DNA from: Hyphomonadaceae bacterium UBA1933
GTDB taxonomy: Bacteria; Pseudomonadota; Alphaproteobacteria; Caulobacterales; Aquidulcibacteraceae
Assembly: GCA_002337085.1 (NCBI GenBank)
Contig: DDFH01000002.1
Location: 1 to 64,000 of the forward strand
Reading direction: 5' to 3'
Length of the DNA: 64,000 bases
Under the pieces are notes generated by a model. That model was not told the DNA's origin and did no database searches. It saw nothing but the letters and a program-made list of their open reading frames with translations. Within the stretch, counting starts at the first letter, position 1. Every line of letters begins with the position of its first letter. The translations under genes and the position numbers were made by a program. Positions 16,688 to 26,169 of the stretch are shown piece by piece.

Positions 16688-17593
16688 TTAGAAATAACCT
16701 TCGGCTTTTTTCTGTTCCATCGAGGCATTGCCATCATGGTCAATAATTCGCCCCTGTCGTTCGGAAACGCGGGAGTTGCGCATTTCGTCAACGATTTCAC
16801 TTATTGTTGTTGCATTTGATTCAACCGCGCCAGTTAATGGATAGCAGCCAAGGGTGCGGAAGCGGACAAGACGGTTTTCAATTTTTTCGCCCTTGTGCAA
16901 TTCCATACGTTCATCATCACGCATGATTAATGCGCCATCGCGCTCTATGATTGGGCGCTCTTTGGCAAAATAGAGCGGTACAACAGGGATGTTTTCACGC
17001 TGTATATATGACCAAACGTCAAATTCGGTCCAATTTGATAATGGGAATACGCGGAAAGTTTCACCTTTTCGTTTTCTTGTATTGAACAAACGCCATGGTT
17101 CAGGACGCTGATTTTTGGGATCCCATCTATGACCGGCGGCGCGGAATGAGAAAACCCGCTCCTTAGCGCGTGACTTTTCCTCGTCGCGCCGTGCGCCGCC
17201 AAATGCGGCATCAAAGCCATATTTATCAAGTGCCTGCTTTAGACCTTGGGTTTTCATAATATCGGTATGAAGGCGTGAACCATGCGTAAATGGATTGATA
17301 TTTTGTTTTATGCCGTCTTGGTTAATATGAACAATTAAATCAAGCCCAAGTTTTTTTACTGTCTCATCACGGAATTCAATCATTTCTTTAAATTTCCATG
17401 TGGTATCAACGTGTAAAAGCGGGAATGGTGGCAATGATGGGTAAAATGCCTTGATTGCAAGATGCAGCATAACCGCCGAATCCTTGCCAATTGAATATAG
17501 CATTACCGGATTTTCGGTTGCTGCTACGACTTCACGCATAATCATGATTGATTCAGCTTCGAGCCGGTCGAGATGAGATAATTGCCTGTTCAT
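16688..17593 (-). CDS. cysD: sulfate adenylyltransferase small subunit
   Basis: 301-residue ATP pyrophosphatase-type subunit that, with CysN, forms APS from sulfate and ATP. The PP-loop SIGKDSAVMLHLA (from residue 34) and the FGGARRDEEKSRAKER block are diagnostic. The frame is open upstream into cysH, but MNRQLSHLDRLEAES at 17593 is the family start and lies one base past the cysH stop. Part of a tightly packed operon. Confidence 0.96.
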   Translation of the reverse strand: MNRQLSHLDRLEAESIMIMREVVAATENPVMLYSIGKDSAVMLHLAIKAFYPSLPPFPLLHVDTTWKFKEMIEFRDETVKKLGLDLIVHINQDGIKQNINPFTHGSRLHTDIMKTQGLKQALDKYGFDAAFGGARRDEEKSRAKERVFSFRAAGHRWDPKNQRPEPWRLFNTRKRKGETFRVFPLSNWTEFDVWSYIQRENIPVVPLYFAKERPIIERDGALIMRDDERMELHKGEKIENRLVRFRTLGCYPLTGAVESNATTISEIVDEMRNSRVSERQGRIIDHDGNASMEQKKAEGYF

Positions 17594-17594
17594 T

Positions 17595-18314
17595 TTATGC
17601 TTCTTGTTTTTGGTTAATTCTTGATATTTTGCCGTCTTCAACGTGCAGACCACATTCTTTTTTGCCTGATATGCTATCTTCCCACCACCAACGCCCGGCG
17701 CGCTCATCTTCGTTCACTTTAATGGCACGTGTGCATGGGGCGCAGCCAATTGAAATAAAACCTTTGTCGTGAAGCGGGTTATAAGGAACACCAAGGGCAT
17801 GGATTTCTGCGACTACATCGTCCCGACTATAATCAATCAAAGGATTGATTTTGAAAATTTCGCGTGCGGAATCTTTTTCAATTAGTTTAATCTCTTCACG
17901 CGATTGCGATTGATCGGCACGCAGTCCTGTAAGCCACGCATCGGCACCGATTAACGCGCGATTTAATGGCTCAATTTTGCGAATTGCACAGCAGTTTTTA
18001 CGAGCCTGAAGCGAATTATAAAAACCATTTGTACCATTGGCGCGCACCCATTTTGATATTGCATCAGCCTCTGGATAAAAGCCCTTGATGGTGATGCCGT
18101 ATTTATCCTCGGTTTCCTGCCATAGGATGTGGCTCTCGTTAAATAGCCTGCCGGTATCGAGGGTCACAATCTCAATATCAAGTTTTTGGGTTGCGATATG
18201 ATGGGTCAAAAGCTGGTCTTCGATACCAAGGGAGGTGGTAAAGACAATTCGCCCATTAATATTTTCACGAATTGCCTTAAGGCGGTTAGCAAGTTTTAAT
18301 TCAAGATAATTCAT
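17595..18314 (-). CDS. cysH: assimilatory APS reductase (CysH family)
   Basis: 239-residue thioredoxin-dependent adenylyl-sulfate reductase giving sulfite. The PP-type nucleotide site is TTSLGIEDQLL, and the catalytic cysteine is Cys221 in ECGLH. Cys108-Cys109 plus Cys191-X2-Cys194 form the [4Fe-4S] signature that separates APS reductases from PAPS reductases. This fits the absence of an APS kinase (CysC) in the operon. Its start overlaps the DUF934 stop by one base. Confidence 0.93.
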   Translation of the reverse strand: MNYLELKLANRLKAIRENINGRIVFTTSLGIEDQLLTHHIATQKLDIEIVTLDTGRLFNESHILWQETEDKYGITIKGFYPEADAISKWVRANGTNGFYNSLQARKNCCAIRKIEPLNRALIGADAWLTGLRADQSQSREEIKLIEKDSAREIFKINPLIDYSRDDVVAEIHALGVPYNPLHDKGFISIGCAPCTRAIKVNEDERAGRWWWEDSISGKKECGLHVEDGKISRINQKQEA

Positions 18315-18712
18315 TATTTATTCGCCCATCTTGCGGCAATGATTGATTGTTTTTGCCCCCCTGATTGATAGGTTTTTGTAAAAGTTTTTAACGCTGCAAA
18401 CCATTGTTCAGCGGGTTGGCGTTCCAATTGTGCATCAGAAATTTCAACCTCATCAAATCCGACATCAAGGCTTTCGGCAAATTGATCCGGTATTAATGGA
18501 CCAATTGCCCGCAAGCGTCCCGCAAAGCCCAAGAGCCGTAGGCGTTTGGCAAGGGTAAACCCGCGACCATCGGAATATGATGAAAACTCAATTCCCAAGG
18601 TTTCGGCATTATGATAAAGTGCAAAAGCATTTTCGGCATTATCAGTATTGGCGATTATGATAATTTTGCCATTGCCATTTGTTACCAAACCTTCTTTGGA
18701 AATTATTGGCAT
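18314..18712 (-). CDS. DUF934 family protein
   Basis: 132-residue protein of the DUF934 family, which is regularly encoded between cysI and cysH in alphaproteobacteria; its biochemical role is not established. Recognisable pieces include SYSDGRGFTLAKRLR, LRAIGPLIPDQF and GFDEVEI. It overlaps the cysI 3' end by 10 bases, so coupled translation is likely. A helper role in sulfite or APS reduction is inferred only from linkage. Confidence 0.85.
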   Translation of the reverse strand: MPIISKEGLVTNGNGKIIIIANTDNAENAFALYHNAETLGIEFSSYSDGRGFTLAKRLRLLGFAGRLRAIGPLIPDQFAESLDVGFDEVEISDAQLERQPAEQWFAALKTFTKTYQSGGQKQSIIAARWANK

Positions 18713-20370
18713 TTCACAACCTCCCGATTTTCATAGGCAAGGCGGAAATCACCAATTCCCACACGGCGATAGGTTTCGATAAATGTCTCACTGTCATTGC
18801 GAAGTTTTTTATAGGTATTGACGATGCGTTCAATCGTTGCCGGAATTTCTTCTGCGTCAATCCCTGGGCCAAGGCGTTCACCAATTGCCATATTTTCACC
18901 AGCATCACCGCCAATGGTGATTTGGTAATTTTCGCGGCCCGCCTTTTCAAGGCCCAAAATCCCAATATTGCCAATATGATGGTGACCACAGGCATTGATG
19001 CAGCCAGAAATTTTTATTCCCAAAGCGCCAATATCTTTTTGTAAATTGCTATCGGCAAAATGTTCGGAAATTGCTTGGGCAATAGGAATTGCGCGTGCGG
19101 TGGCAAGGGCGCAATAATCAAGCCCAGGGCAGGCGATAATATCACTTATCAAACCAATATTTGCGGTTGCAAGATTATGTTCTTTTAGTCTTGCATATAG
19201 TGCTGCAATCTTATCTTTGGAAACATTTGGCAAAACCACATTTTGGGTATGAGTAATGCGTAATTCACCCAATGAAAACTCATCAGCGATATTGGCAAGG
19301 GCATAAAGCTGTTGTGTGGTGGCATCACCCGGAATGCCACCAATTGGTTTTAATGAAACCAAAACCGCAAGATAATCATCATTTTTATGGGCAAAAGTGT
19401 TGTTTTCAACGAATGTCGCAATTTCTTTTGATGAATTAATAGCCGCATCTAATTCTGCTTGTGAATTGGTGATTTTTGGTAAATTTGGCGCTTTGAAATA
19501 TTCATTAATACGGGCGATTTCTTCTGTTGGAACATCAATTGAAGAATGATTTGATTTTGCATATTCCGCTTCAATCTGTGCAATCAATTCATCTTTGCCC
19601 GTTTCATTCAACAAGATTTTAATGCGCGCTTTATATTTATTATCGCGTCGCCCTTCGGCATTATAAACGCGTAAAACCGCCTCAAGATAGCCAAGCAAAT
19701 TTTCAATTGGCACAAATTCACGGATTATTTTGCCAATTATTGGCGTGCGACCAAGGCCGCCGCCGGCAATTACTTTTGCACCCAAGACATCGCCTTGTTT
19801 GACAATTTCAAGCCCAATATCATGCGCCCGAATTGCCGCACGGTCTGATGCTGCACCTGTAACCGCGATTTTGAATTTACGTGGTAAGTATAAAAATTCA
19901 GGGTGATTGGTTGACCATTGGCGGATTAATTCGGCGATTGGGCGCGGGTCGGTTATTTCGTCCTTTGCCACACCTGCAAGATGGTCAGCCGTAACATTGC
20001 GAATGCAATTGCCCGAAGTTTGTAGTGCGTGCATTTGCACCTTTGCCAAATCATCAAGAATTGCGCCAACGTCTTCAAGTTTTATCCAATTAAATTGGAT
20101 GTTTTGGCGGGTTGTGAAATGCCCATAACCGCGATCATATTTTTGGGCAATATCGCCCAAAACCCGCATTTGCGCACTGTTTAAAGTGCCATAAGGAATA
20201 GCAATCCGCAGCATATAAGCATGAAGCTGAAGATAAACACCATTTCTTAGGCGCAATGGGCGGAATTCTTCTTCATTTAATGAGCCATCAAGGCGGCGTG
20301 CAATTTGGCTTTTGAATTGCTCGGTACGCTCTTGGACATAAGTTGCGTCAAATTCATCATATCTATACAT
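18703..20370 (-). CDS. cysI: sulfite reductase, ferredoxin-type hemoprotein
   Basis: About 555-residue siroheme/[4Fe-4S] reductase turning sulfite into sulfide. The cofactor ligands appear as Cys-X5-Cys in ACPGLDYCALAT and Cys-X3-Cys in SGCINACGHHHIGNIG. The architecture (HFTTRQNIQF near the N-terminus) belongs to the nitrite/sulfite reductase family; genomic context decides for sulfite. The ATG at 20370 follows a GGAG sequence; an ATG at 20382 would add four residues but lacks an RBS. Slightly overlaps the DUF2849 gene. Confidence 0.92.
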   Translation of the reverse strand: MYRYDEFDATYVQERTEQFKSQIARRLDGSLNEEEFRPLRLRNGVYLQLHAYMLRIAIPYGTLNSAQMRVLGDIAQKYDRGYGHFTTRQNIQFNWIKLEDVGAILDDLAKVQMHALQTSGNCIRNVTADHLAGVAKDEITDPRPIAELIRQWSTNHPEFLYLPRKFKIAVTGAASDRAAIRAHDIGLEIVKQGDVLGAKVIAGGGLGRTPIIGKIIREFVPIENLLGYLEAVLRVYNAEGRRDNKYKARIKILLNETGKDELIAQIEAEYAKSNHSSIDVPTEEIARINEYFKAPNLPKITNSQAELDAAINSSKEIATFVENNTFAHKNDDYLAVLVSLKPIGGIPGDATTQQLYALANIADEFSLGELRITHTQNVVLPNVSKDKIAALYARLKEHNLATANIGLISDIIACPGLDYCALATARAIPIAQAISEHFADSNLQKDIGALGIKISGCINACGHHHIGNIGILGLEKAGRENYQITIGGDAGENMAIGERLGPGIDAEEIPATIERIVNTYKKLRNDSETFIETYRRVGIGDFRLAYENREVVKCQ

Positions 20371-20665
20371 TTGCCACTCCATACCGAATGGTTGGCCCGC
20401 TTTGTTTTATGCGTTCACGGAAGTGTCTGAAAATTATTTGATTATTTTCATCAATTGTAATTTCTTCGATGCTGGCATCGACGACAATGTTTTTGGCGTT
20501 TTCAATTTTTATGGTTTCGACAAGCTGCGCAACAATGGCATCATTATCGGCAATAATCGGTGATTGCAGTTCATCTAGCCAGCCAAATTTATGCCAATAA
20601 AGCACTTTGCCACTTCTTAGATCGTGTGCCAAAAGAATTGCAGGTAGTTTTAGTTTTGTGGTCAA
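20363..20665 (-). CDS. DUF2849 family protein
   Basis: 100-residue protein, first gene of the sulfate-assimilation operon. The family is known mainly from its position before cysI in alphaproteobacteria (HDLRSGKVLYWHKFGWL is its recognisable core). Function is unknown; association with sulfite reductase is inferred from conserved linkage and the 8-base overlap with cysI. Confidence 0.83.
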   Translation of the reverse strand: MTTKLKLPAILLAHDLRSGKVLYWHKFGWLDELQSPIIADNDAIVAQLVETIKIENAKNIVVDASIEEITIDENNQIIFRHFRERIKQSGPTIRYGVANV

Positions 20666-21000
20666 ATGAATGCCCTTATCAACAATTTGGTGCGCGTTAT
20701 TTTAATAATTGGCGCACATTTAACATTGCCGATTTATCGCTTCAATTTTGAACTATGGATTATCAACCTATAAACACCTTCAAATAAAGAATTAGATTCT
20801 GTTTACGTTTTTGCCGGATTTCGGGGGATTGTGACGAATTTTATTTGTAATATGGGTTTGAAACCAAACAATTAGAATTTCATTCTATTTTTTAGAGACT
20901 GTGAATTTGCAATCAAGTAACTTAAAAAAAGCCATTGCCTTTATAAAAATTTGTCGTAATCTGCATTAAATTTGTTATAACAATTTGATTCAGGGATAAA
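20666..21000. promoter_or_regulatory. divergent intergenic region between cys operon and aminotransferase
   Basis: 335 bases without a gene. It contains two related dyads, AGAAT-TAG-ATTCT at 20788-20800 and TAGAAT-TTC-ATTCTA at 20873-20887, and a TGTTATAACA palindrome near 20973. The first two resemble dyads before the other sulfur-transport genes in this window. CAGGGATAAA before 21001 serves as RBS of the aminotransferase. Promoter positions could not be fixed. Confidence 0.5.
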
Positions 21001-22311
21001 ATGACAAACTCACCAGATTTAAAATCCTATTGGATGCCGTTTACTGCCAATCGCCAATTTAAAAACAACCCACGTTTATTGGTTTCCGCGAGTGGGATGT
21101 ATTACACTTCGCGCGATGACCGCAAAATTTTGGATGGCACGGCGGGTCTTTGGACAGTGAATGCGGGACATGGCCGCAAAGAAATTGTTGATGCCGTTAC
21201 CAAGCAAATGTTACAGCTTGATTATGCCCCAAGTTTTCAAATGGGGCATCCAATTTCCTTTGAATTTGCCGAGAAGTTAGCACAAATTGCCCCTGATGGC
21301 TTCGGGCATGTTTTCTTTACCAATTCGGGTTCTGAAAGCGTTGAGACCGCATTAAAAATCGCACTTGCATATCATCAAGCCAAGGGGGATAGTAAGCGTG
21401 TTCGCCTTATAGGTCGTGAAAAAGCCTATCATGGGGTAAATTTTGGCGGGATTTCGGTGGGTGGTCTTGTTAATAATCGCCGTATTTTTCCGACATTGCC
21501 ATATGTAAACCATTTGCCACATACTTTATTGCCGGAAAATACCTTTACAATGGGGCAGCCGGAAAATGGTGGTTTACCGCTTGCCAAAGATGTTGAACGC
21601 ATTGCCGCCTTACATGGCCCCGAAACCATTGCAGCGGTTATTATTGAACCTGTATCCGGCTCAGCCGGCGTAATTATCCCACCAAAAGGCTATCTTGAAG
21701 AAATCCGTGCCGCTTGTGACCGTATTGGTTGCCTGCTAATTTTTGATGAGGTTATTACGGGTTATGGGCGAATGGGTAAACCCTTTGCCAGCCAGCATTA
21801 TAACGTAATGCCCGATATTTTCACCTCTGCAAAAGGGATAAATAACGGCTATTTACCAATGGGGGCCGTTTTCACCCATGATAAAATATATAATGCCTTT
21901 ATGAATGGGCCAGAGGAATTAATCGAATTATTTCATGGTTATACTTGTTCGGGGCATCCGGCGGCCTGTGCGGCGGGTCTTGCGACCGTTGATATTATGC
22001 AAAAAGAAGGTCTTTATGAGCGCGCGGGCGAATTAGACGGATATTGGCAATCTGCTGCCCATTCATTAAAGGGTGTTGAAAACGTGGTTGATATTCGTAA
22101 CGCCGGTCTTATTGCGGGTATCGAGCTTGCACCGCGTGATGGTAAAGTTGGCGCTCGTGGCTATGAAGTTTTCACCAAATGCTATGAAAAAGGTGTGCTT
22201 ATCCGTGTCACTGGCGATACAATTGCCTTATCACCGCCATTAATTATTGATAAATCCCAAATCGATCAATTATTCCAAACCATAAAGGATATGATTGAAG
22301 CGACGGAATAA
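21001..22311 (+). CDS. class III omega-amino acid:pyruvate aminotransferase
   Basis: 436-residue PLP enzyme. The opening YWMPFTANRQFKNNPRLL is characteristic of beta-alanine:pyruvate transaminases, which move the omega-amino group of beta-alanine or related amines to pyruvate. The PLP lysine is Lys278 (FTSAKGINNGYLPMG) and the pyridine-binding Asp is 249 (IFDEVITGYGR). GSESVETALK and EPVSGSAGV are normal. Single gene, followed by a hairpin terminator. A role in taurine breakdown would suit the sulfur neighbours but is speculative. Confidence 0.88.
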   Translation: MTNSPDLKSYWMPFTANRQFKNNPRLLVSASGMYYTSRDDRKILDGTAGLWTVNAGHGRKEIVDAVTKQMLQLDYAPSFQMGHPISFEFAEKLAQIAPDGFGHVFFTNSGSESVETALKIALAYHQAKGDSKRVRLIGREKAYHGVNFGGISVGGLVNNRRIFPTLPYVNHLPHTLLPENTFTMGQPENGGLPLAKDVERIAALHGPETIAAVIIEPVSGSAGVIIPPKGYLEEIRAACDRIGCLLIFDEVITGYGRMGKPFASQHYNVMPDIFTSAKGINNGYLPMGAVFTHDKIYNAFMNGPEELIELFHGYTCSGHPAACAAGLATVDIMQKEGLYERAGELDGYWQSAAHSLKGVENVVDIRNAGLIAGIELAPRDGKVGARGYEVFTKCYEKGVLIRVTGDTIALSPPLIIDKSQIDQLFQTIKDMIEATE

Positions 22312-22338
22312 TTATTTCAATCGCGCTGTTGTTTTTAA

Positions 22339-22365
22339 AATCCCACAAATAGTAATTGTGGGATT
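22339..22365. terminator. hairpin terminator after aminotransferase
   Basis: Perfect 10-bp stem AATCCCACAA / TTGTGGGATT with a 7-base loop, 27 bases after the stop codon. The minus-strand side is followed by a T-run, the plus-strand side by an AT-rich stretch. Confidence 0.7.
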
Positions 22366-22464
22366 AAAGTTCTATAACTTGCAAATCAAAAAGAACGCCA
22401 ATCTATTGATTGGGCTTTCAAAGATAATAATATTGAAATAATTATTCCATTTTTGGAGATTGTC

Positions 22465-23475
22465 ATGAATAGACGCGAAATTGTTAAAATTGGTGCGGCA
22501 TCATTATTGTGTAGCGCGGCGTTTGTTAAACCGGCATTTGCGGCAAAAACATTTGAGCTATTGAACGTTTCATATGATCCAACTCGTGAACTTTATACTG
22601 CTTATAACAAATTTTTTGCGGCTTTTTGGCAAAGTAAAACTGGGCAAAATGTTATAATTCGCCAATCACATGGCGGATCTGGTAAACAGGCACGTGCGGT
22701 TATTGATGGTCTTCCTGCCGATGTGGTTACTTTGGCGCTGGCGGCGGATATTGATGAAATTGCAAAACGTTCAAAACGAATCCCTGAAAATTGGCAATCA
22801 TTATTGCCGCATAATTCATCGCCATATGTTTCAACAATTGTGTTTTTGGTGCGCAAGGGTAATCCCAAAAAAATCCGTGATTGGGGTGATTTGGTGCGCC
22901 CAGGTGTGCAGGTAATTACGCCAAACCCCAAAACATCGGGCGGCGCAAGATGGAATTATCTTGCGGCATATGGTTGGGCATTAAAAAAATATGGCAATCC
23001 ACAAAAGGCGGTGGAATATCTGCACGCGCTTTATAAAAATGTTCCGGTTCTTGATACTGGCGCACGGGGTGCAACCAATACATTTGTCGAACGCGGTATT
23101 GGCGATGTTTTACTTGCCTGGGAAAATGAGGCTTTATTGGCATTAAAAGAGCTTGACCCAAACAAATTTGAAATCATTACCCCGTCTATTTCAATCCTTG
23201 CCGAGCCACCTGTCGCAGTGGTTACAAGAAATGCCAAGAAAAAAGGTAATGAGCAGATTGCAAATATTTATTTGAAAATGCTTTATAGCGAAGAAGCACA
23301 GAATATTGCGGCAAAAAATTATTATCGTCCAATTTTGCCAAAAGTTTTTGCCAAATATTCCAAACAATTCCCAAATGTTAAAACTTTTAACATCAATGAA
23401 CTTGGTGGTTGGAGCAAGGTGCAGGCACAACATTTTGCCGATGGCGGTATTTTTGATAATATTATGAGAAAATAA
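22465..23475 (+). CDS. sbp: periplasmic sulfate-binding protein
   Basis: 336-residue solute-binding protein of the Sbp/CysP family. An export signal (MNRREIVKIGAASLLCSAAFVKPAFA) precedes the mature ELLNVSYDPTRELY start typical of the family; SHGGSGKQARAV and NPKTSGGARWNYLAAYG form the sulfate site. It would deliver sulfate to CysTWA encoded 2.7 kb further on. ATG 22465 is chosen because TTTGGAGA lies just upstream. A dyad GAAATAATTATTCC (22435-22448) sits in the leader. Confidence 0.94.
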   Translation: MNRREIVKIGAASLLCSAAFVKPAFAAKTFELLNVSYDPTRELYTAYNKFFAAFWQSKTGQNVIIRQSHGGSGKQARAVIDGLPADVVTLALAADIDEIAKRSKRIPENWQSLLPHNSSPYVSTIVFLVRKGNPKKIRDWGDLVRPGVQVITPNPKTSGGARWNYLAAYGWALKKYGNPQKAVEYLHALYKNVPVLDTGARGATNTFVERGIGDVLLAWENEALLALKELDPNKFEIITPSISILAEPPVAVVTRNAKKKGNEQIANIYLKMLYSEEAQNIAAKNYYRPILPKVFAKYSKQFPNVKTFNINELGGWSKVQAQHFADGGIFDNIMRK

Positions 23476-23533
23476 CTTTGCCTTATAATTTATTGGTATA
23501 AATTATCAGAATATTTTAAAATAGGACGATAAA

Positions 23534-24172
23534 ATGGCCAAGGAATTTGATGACATTTATACAGAGCCAGAGGATGTGGATCCAAACACTTTGGATAATT
23601 TGGGGCCATTGAGTCGCCTTGCTGGCATTTGGGAAGGGGTAAAGGGTTCAGATACCAGCCCCAAAGAAGACGGCCCCGAAACCCGCAAATATAAAGAACG
23701 TATTGAATTCTATCCCATCGACCCACAGGCAAATGGGCCACAGCTTTTTTATGGTCTAAGATATCATGTCAAAGTTAATACCGATGAAGAGATAATAACT
23801 TTCCACGATCAGGTTGGTTATTGGCTTTGGGAACCCGCCACAGGCTTGGTTTTGCATACAATTGCTATTCCGCGTGGTTTGGTGGCGATTGCATCGGGGC
23901 ATGCCAAAGCAGATGATAAAAAACTAAAACTAAAAGCGATACGTGGCGAAACCGAATATGGAATTTGCGCCACAACTTTCCTTGAACAGGCGTTTAAAAC
24001 CGAATCTTATGAAATTGAAATTACGTTCAATGATGATGGTACATGGTCATATATTTCCGATACCATGCTGCGCGTTCAGGGGCAAAAAGAACTTTTCCGC
24101 CACCATGATGAAAATAATTTAAAACAAGTTGAGAAACCAAAACCCAACCCAATGGTTTTGGAATGCGAATAG
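23534..24172 (+). CDS. nitrobindin-like heme-binding beta-barrel protein
   Basis: 212-residue cytosolic protein without signal peptide. The N-terminal LSRLAGIWEGVKG motif (G-x-W-x-G) and the succession of short beta strands with FHDQVGYWLWEPATG and HTIAIPRGLVAIASG resemble the FABP-like nitrobindin/THAP4 family, which bind heme and react with NO or peroxynitrite. No Cys-based centre. It sits between sbp and fhs and ends one base before the convergent fhs stop. Function is a family-level guess. Confidence 0.7.
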   Translation: MAKEFDDIYTEPEDVDPNTLDNLGPLSRLAGIWEGVKGSDTSPKEDGPETRKYKERIEFYPIDPQANGPQLFYGLRYHVKVNTDEEIITFHDQVGYWLWEPATGLVLHTIAIPRGLVAIASGHAKADDKKLKLKAIRGETEYGICATTFLEQAFKTESYEIEITFNDDGTWSYISDTMLRVQGQKELFRHHDENNLKQVEKPKPNPMVLECE

Positions 24173-24173
24173 T

Positions 24174-25847
24174 TTAAAATAGTCCGAAAACTTCGCCTTT
24201 TTCATCAATTCCGATTAATTCGGCGGCGGGGTGTCGGGGCAAGCCTGGCATGGTCATAATATCCCCGCAGATTGCCACAATGAAACCCGCACCCGCCGAA
24301 AGACGAAGTTCACGGACTTCTAGTGAATGTCCAACTGGCGCGCCAAGCTTTTTGGGATCGCTTGAGAATGAATATTGGGTTTTGGCAACACAAACTGGAA
24401 GCTTGCCAAAGCCAAGGTCTTCAATTTCTTGGAAGCGTGCTTTTATTTTAGCGTCATATTTTAAACCATCGGCGCGGTAAATTTCGCGGGCAATGGTTTC
24501 AAGTTTTTCTTCAATGCTTTGGTCGTCATCATATAGTGTTTGGAATTTATTTTCCCCGCTTTCGGCACTTTCTATGACATGATTTGCAAGTTCGATTGCA
24601 CCTTTGCCACCGTGTCGCCAATGATCGCAAAAAATCGCCTCAAGCCCAAAATTTTCACGACAAATTGTTTGCAATGCGTCGATTTCAGCCTGTGTGTCGG
24701 TAATAAAATGGTTGATTGCAATTATTGGCTTGATACCAAATTTGCGGATGTTTTGAATATGACGTTCAAGGTTTTTTACCCCCTCTTCAAGAGCTATAAC
24801 ATTTTCTTGCGCCAACATCTTTTTATCGATCCCACCGTGCATTTTAAGCGCGCGAATTGTGGCAACCAATACGACCGCATCGGGTTTTAGCCCCGCTTTA
24901 CGGCATTTAATATCAAAGAATTTTTCAGCACCCAAATCAGCGCCGAAACCGGCTTCGGTAACAACATAATCGGCAAGTTTCATAGCCGAATTGGTTGCAA
25001 TAATCGAATTACAGCCATGTGCAATATTGGCGAATGGGCCACCGTGAACCAATGCTGGCGTCCCTTCAAGTGTTTGCACCAAATTGGGTGAAAGTGCATT
25101 TTTCAATAAAACCGCCATTGCGCCATTGGCGTTTAAATCACGGGCATAAACTGGCGTTTTATCGCGGCGGTAGCCGATGATAATATTGCCAATTCTTTCG
25201 GTTAAATCTTCAACATCTTTGGCAAGGCAAAATATAGCCATAATTTCGGAGGCCACAGTGATGTCAAACCCATCTTCACGTGGGAAACCATTATTGACCC
25301 CGCCCAAAGATGAAACAATATTGCGTAGGGCGCGGTCATTCATATCAACCACACGCCGCCAATAAATGCGGCGTATATCAATCCCCAATTCATTGCCCCA
25401 ATGAATGTGATTATCAATCATTGCCGCCAAAAGATTGTGTGCCGAACTTATGGCATGAAAATCGCCAGTGAAGTGAAGGTTTATATCCTCCATCGGCATG
25501 ATTTGGGCATAACCGCCGCCGGTTGCCCCGCCCTTTGTGCCAAAACATGGCCCCAAAGATGGCTCTCTTAATGCGAGCATGGTTTTCTTGCCAACAAGTG
25601 ACAAACCATCACCAAGACCAATAGTGGTTGTTGTTTTACCCTCACCTGCTGGGGTTGGATTAATTGCCGTTACCAATACAAGCTTTGCATGGGGATTTGT
25701 TGGTAGAGAGTTAAGGTAATCAAGCCCAATTTTGGCGATATATTTACCATATGGTGATACCGCATCTTCAGCAATTCCTGCATTTTGGGCGATATTTGAA
25801 ATTGGATTTATTTTTGCTTTATGGGCAATCTCTATATCGGTTGCCAT
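24174..25847 (-). CDS. fhs: formate-tetrahydrofolate ligase
   Basis: 557-residue enzyme forming 10-formyl-THF from formate, ATP and THF. The ATP loop TPAGEGKTTTTIGL (from residue 65), EPSLGPCFGTKGGATGGG and FTGDFHAI are diagnostic, and the length is normal. Transcribed opposite to the flanking sulfate-transport genes. It could salvage formate or supply one-carbon units; no folD or related gene is adjacent. Confidence 0.96.
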   Translation of the reverse strand: MATDIEIAHKAKINPISNIAQNAGIAEDAVSPYGKYIAKIGLDYLNSLPTNPHAKLVLVTAINPTPAGEGKTTTTIGLGDGLSLVGKKTMLALREPSLGPCFGTKGGATGGGYAQIMPMEDINLHFTGDFHAISSAHNLLAAMIDNHIHWGNELGIDIRRIYWRRVVDMNDRALRNIVSSLGGVNNGFPREDGFDITVASEIMAIFCLAKDVEDLTERIGNIIIGYRRDKTPVYARDLNANGAMAVLLKNALSPNLVQTLEGTPALVHGGPFANIAHGCNSIIATNSAMKLADYVVTEAGFGADLGAEKFFDIKCRKAGLKPDAVVLVATIRALKMHGGIDKKMLAQENVIALEEGVKNLERHIQNIRKFGIKPIIAINHFITDTQAEIDALQTICRENFGLEAIFCDHWRHGGKGAIELANHVIESAESGENKFQTLYDDDQSIEEKLETIAREIYRADGLKYDAKIKARFQEIEDLGFGKLPVCVAKTQYSFSSDPKKLGAPVGHSLEVRELRLSAGAGFIVAICGDIMTMPGLPRHPAAELIGIDEKGEVFGLF

Positions 25848-26169
25848 ATATTCCCCGCCTAATTAAAAAAATCCACTAAATTTATCTTTGGCCTTAAGGT
25901 CAAGAAAATTTATTAGTAATCTAAGTGGTCATATTTTCAACATAGAATAAATTATTCTATAAAGTCGGTGATAAATAGTAATTTGTAAATGTGTTTGCCA
26001 GTTTTTATAAAATAAGTGAGTGTTTATAAAACAGGACAATATTATAAGCATTATAATTATATTAGATAATATTGATGGTAATTGTATAAAGCGGCGGCCT
26101 GTGTCAAACTGTTGCGAATCTTCTAATTGCCTCCTTTAGGTATGGCAGTGGATTAAAGGGATATTTTTG
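25848..26169. promoter_or_regulatory. divergent region between fhs and cysTWA
   Basis: 322 AT-rich bases without a gene. The main feature is a perfect inverted repeat ATAGAATAA-A-TTATTCTAT at 25942-25960, resembling the dyads before the cysI operon and sbp. A/T homopolymers make promoter assignment uncertain. An AAGGGAT before 26170 is the RBS for cysT. Confidence 0.5.
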
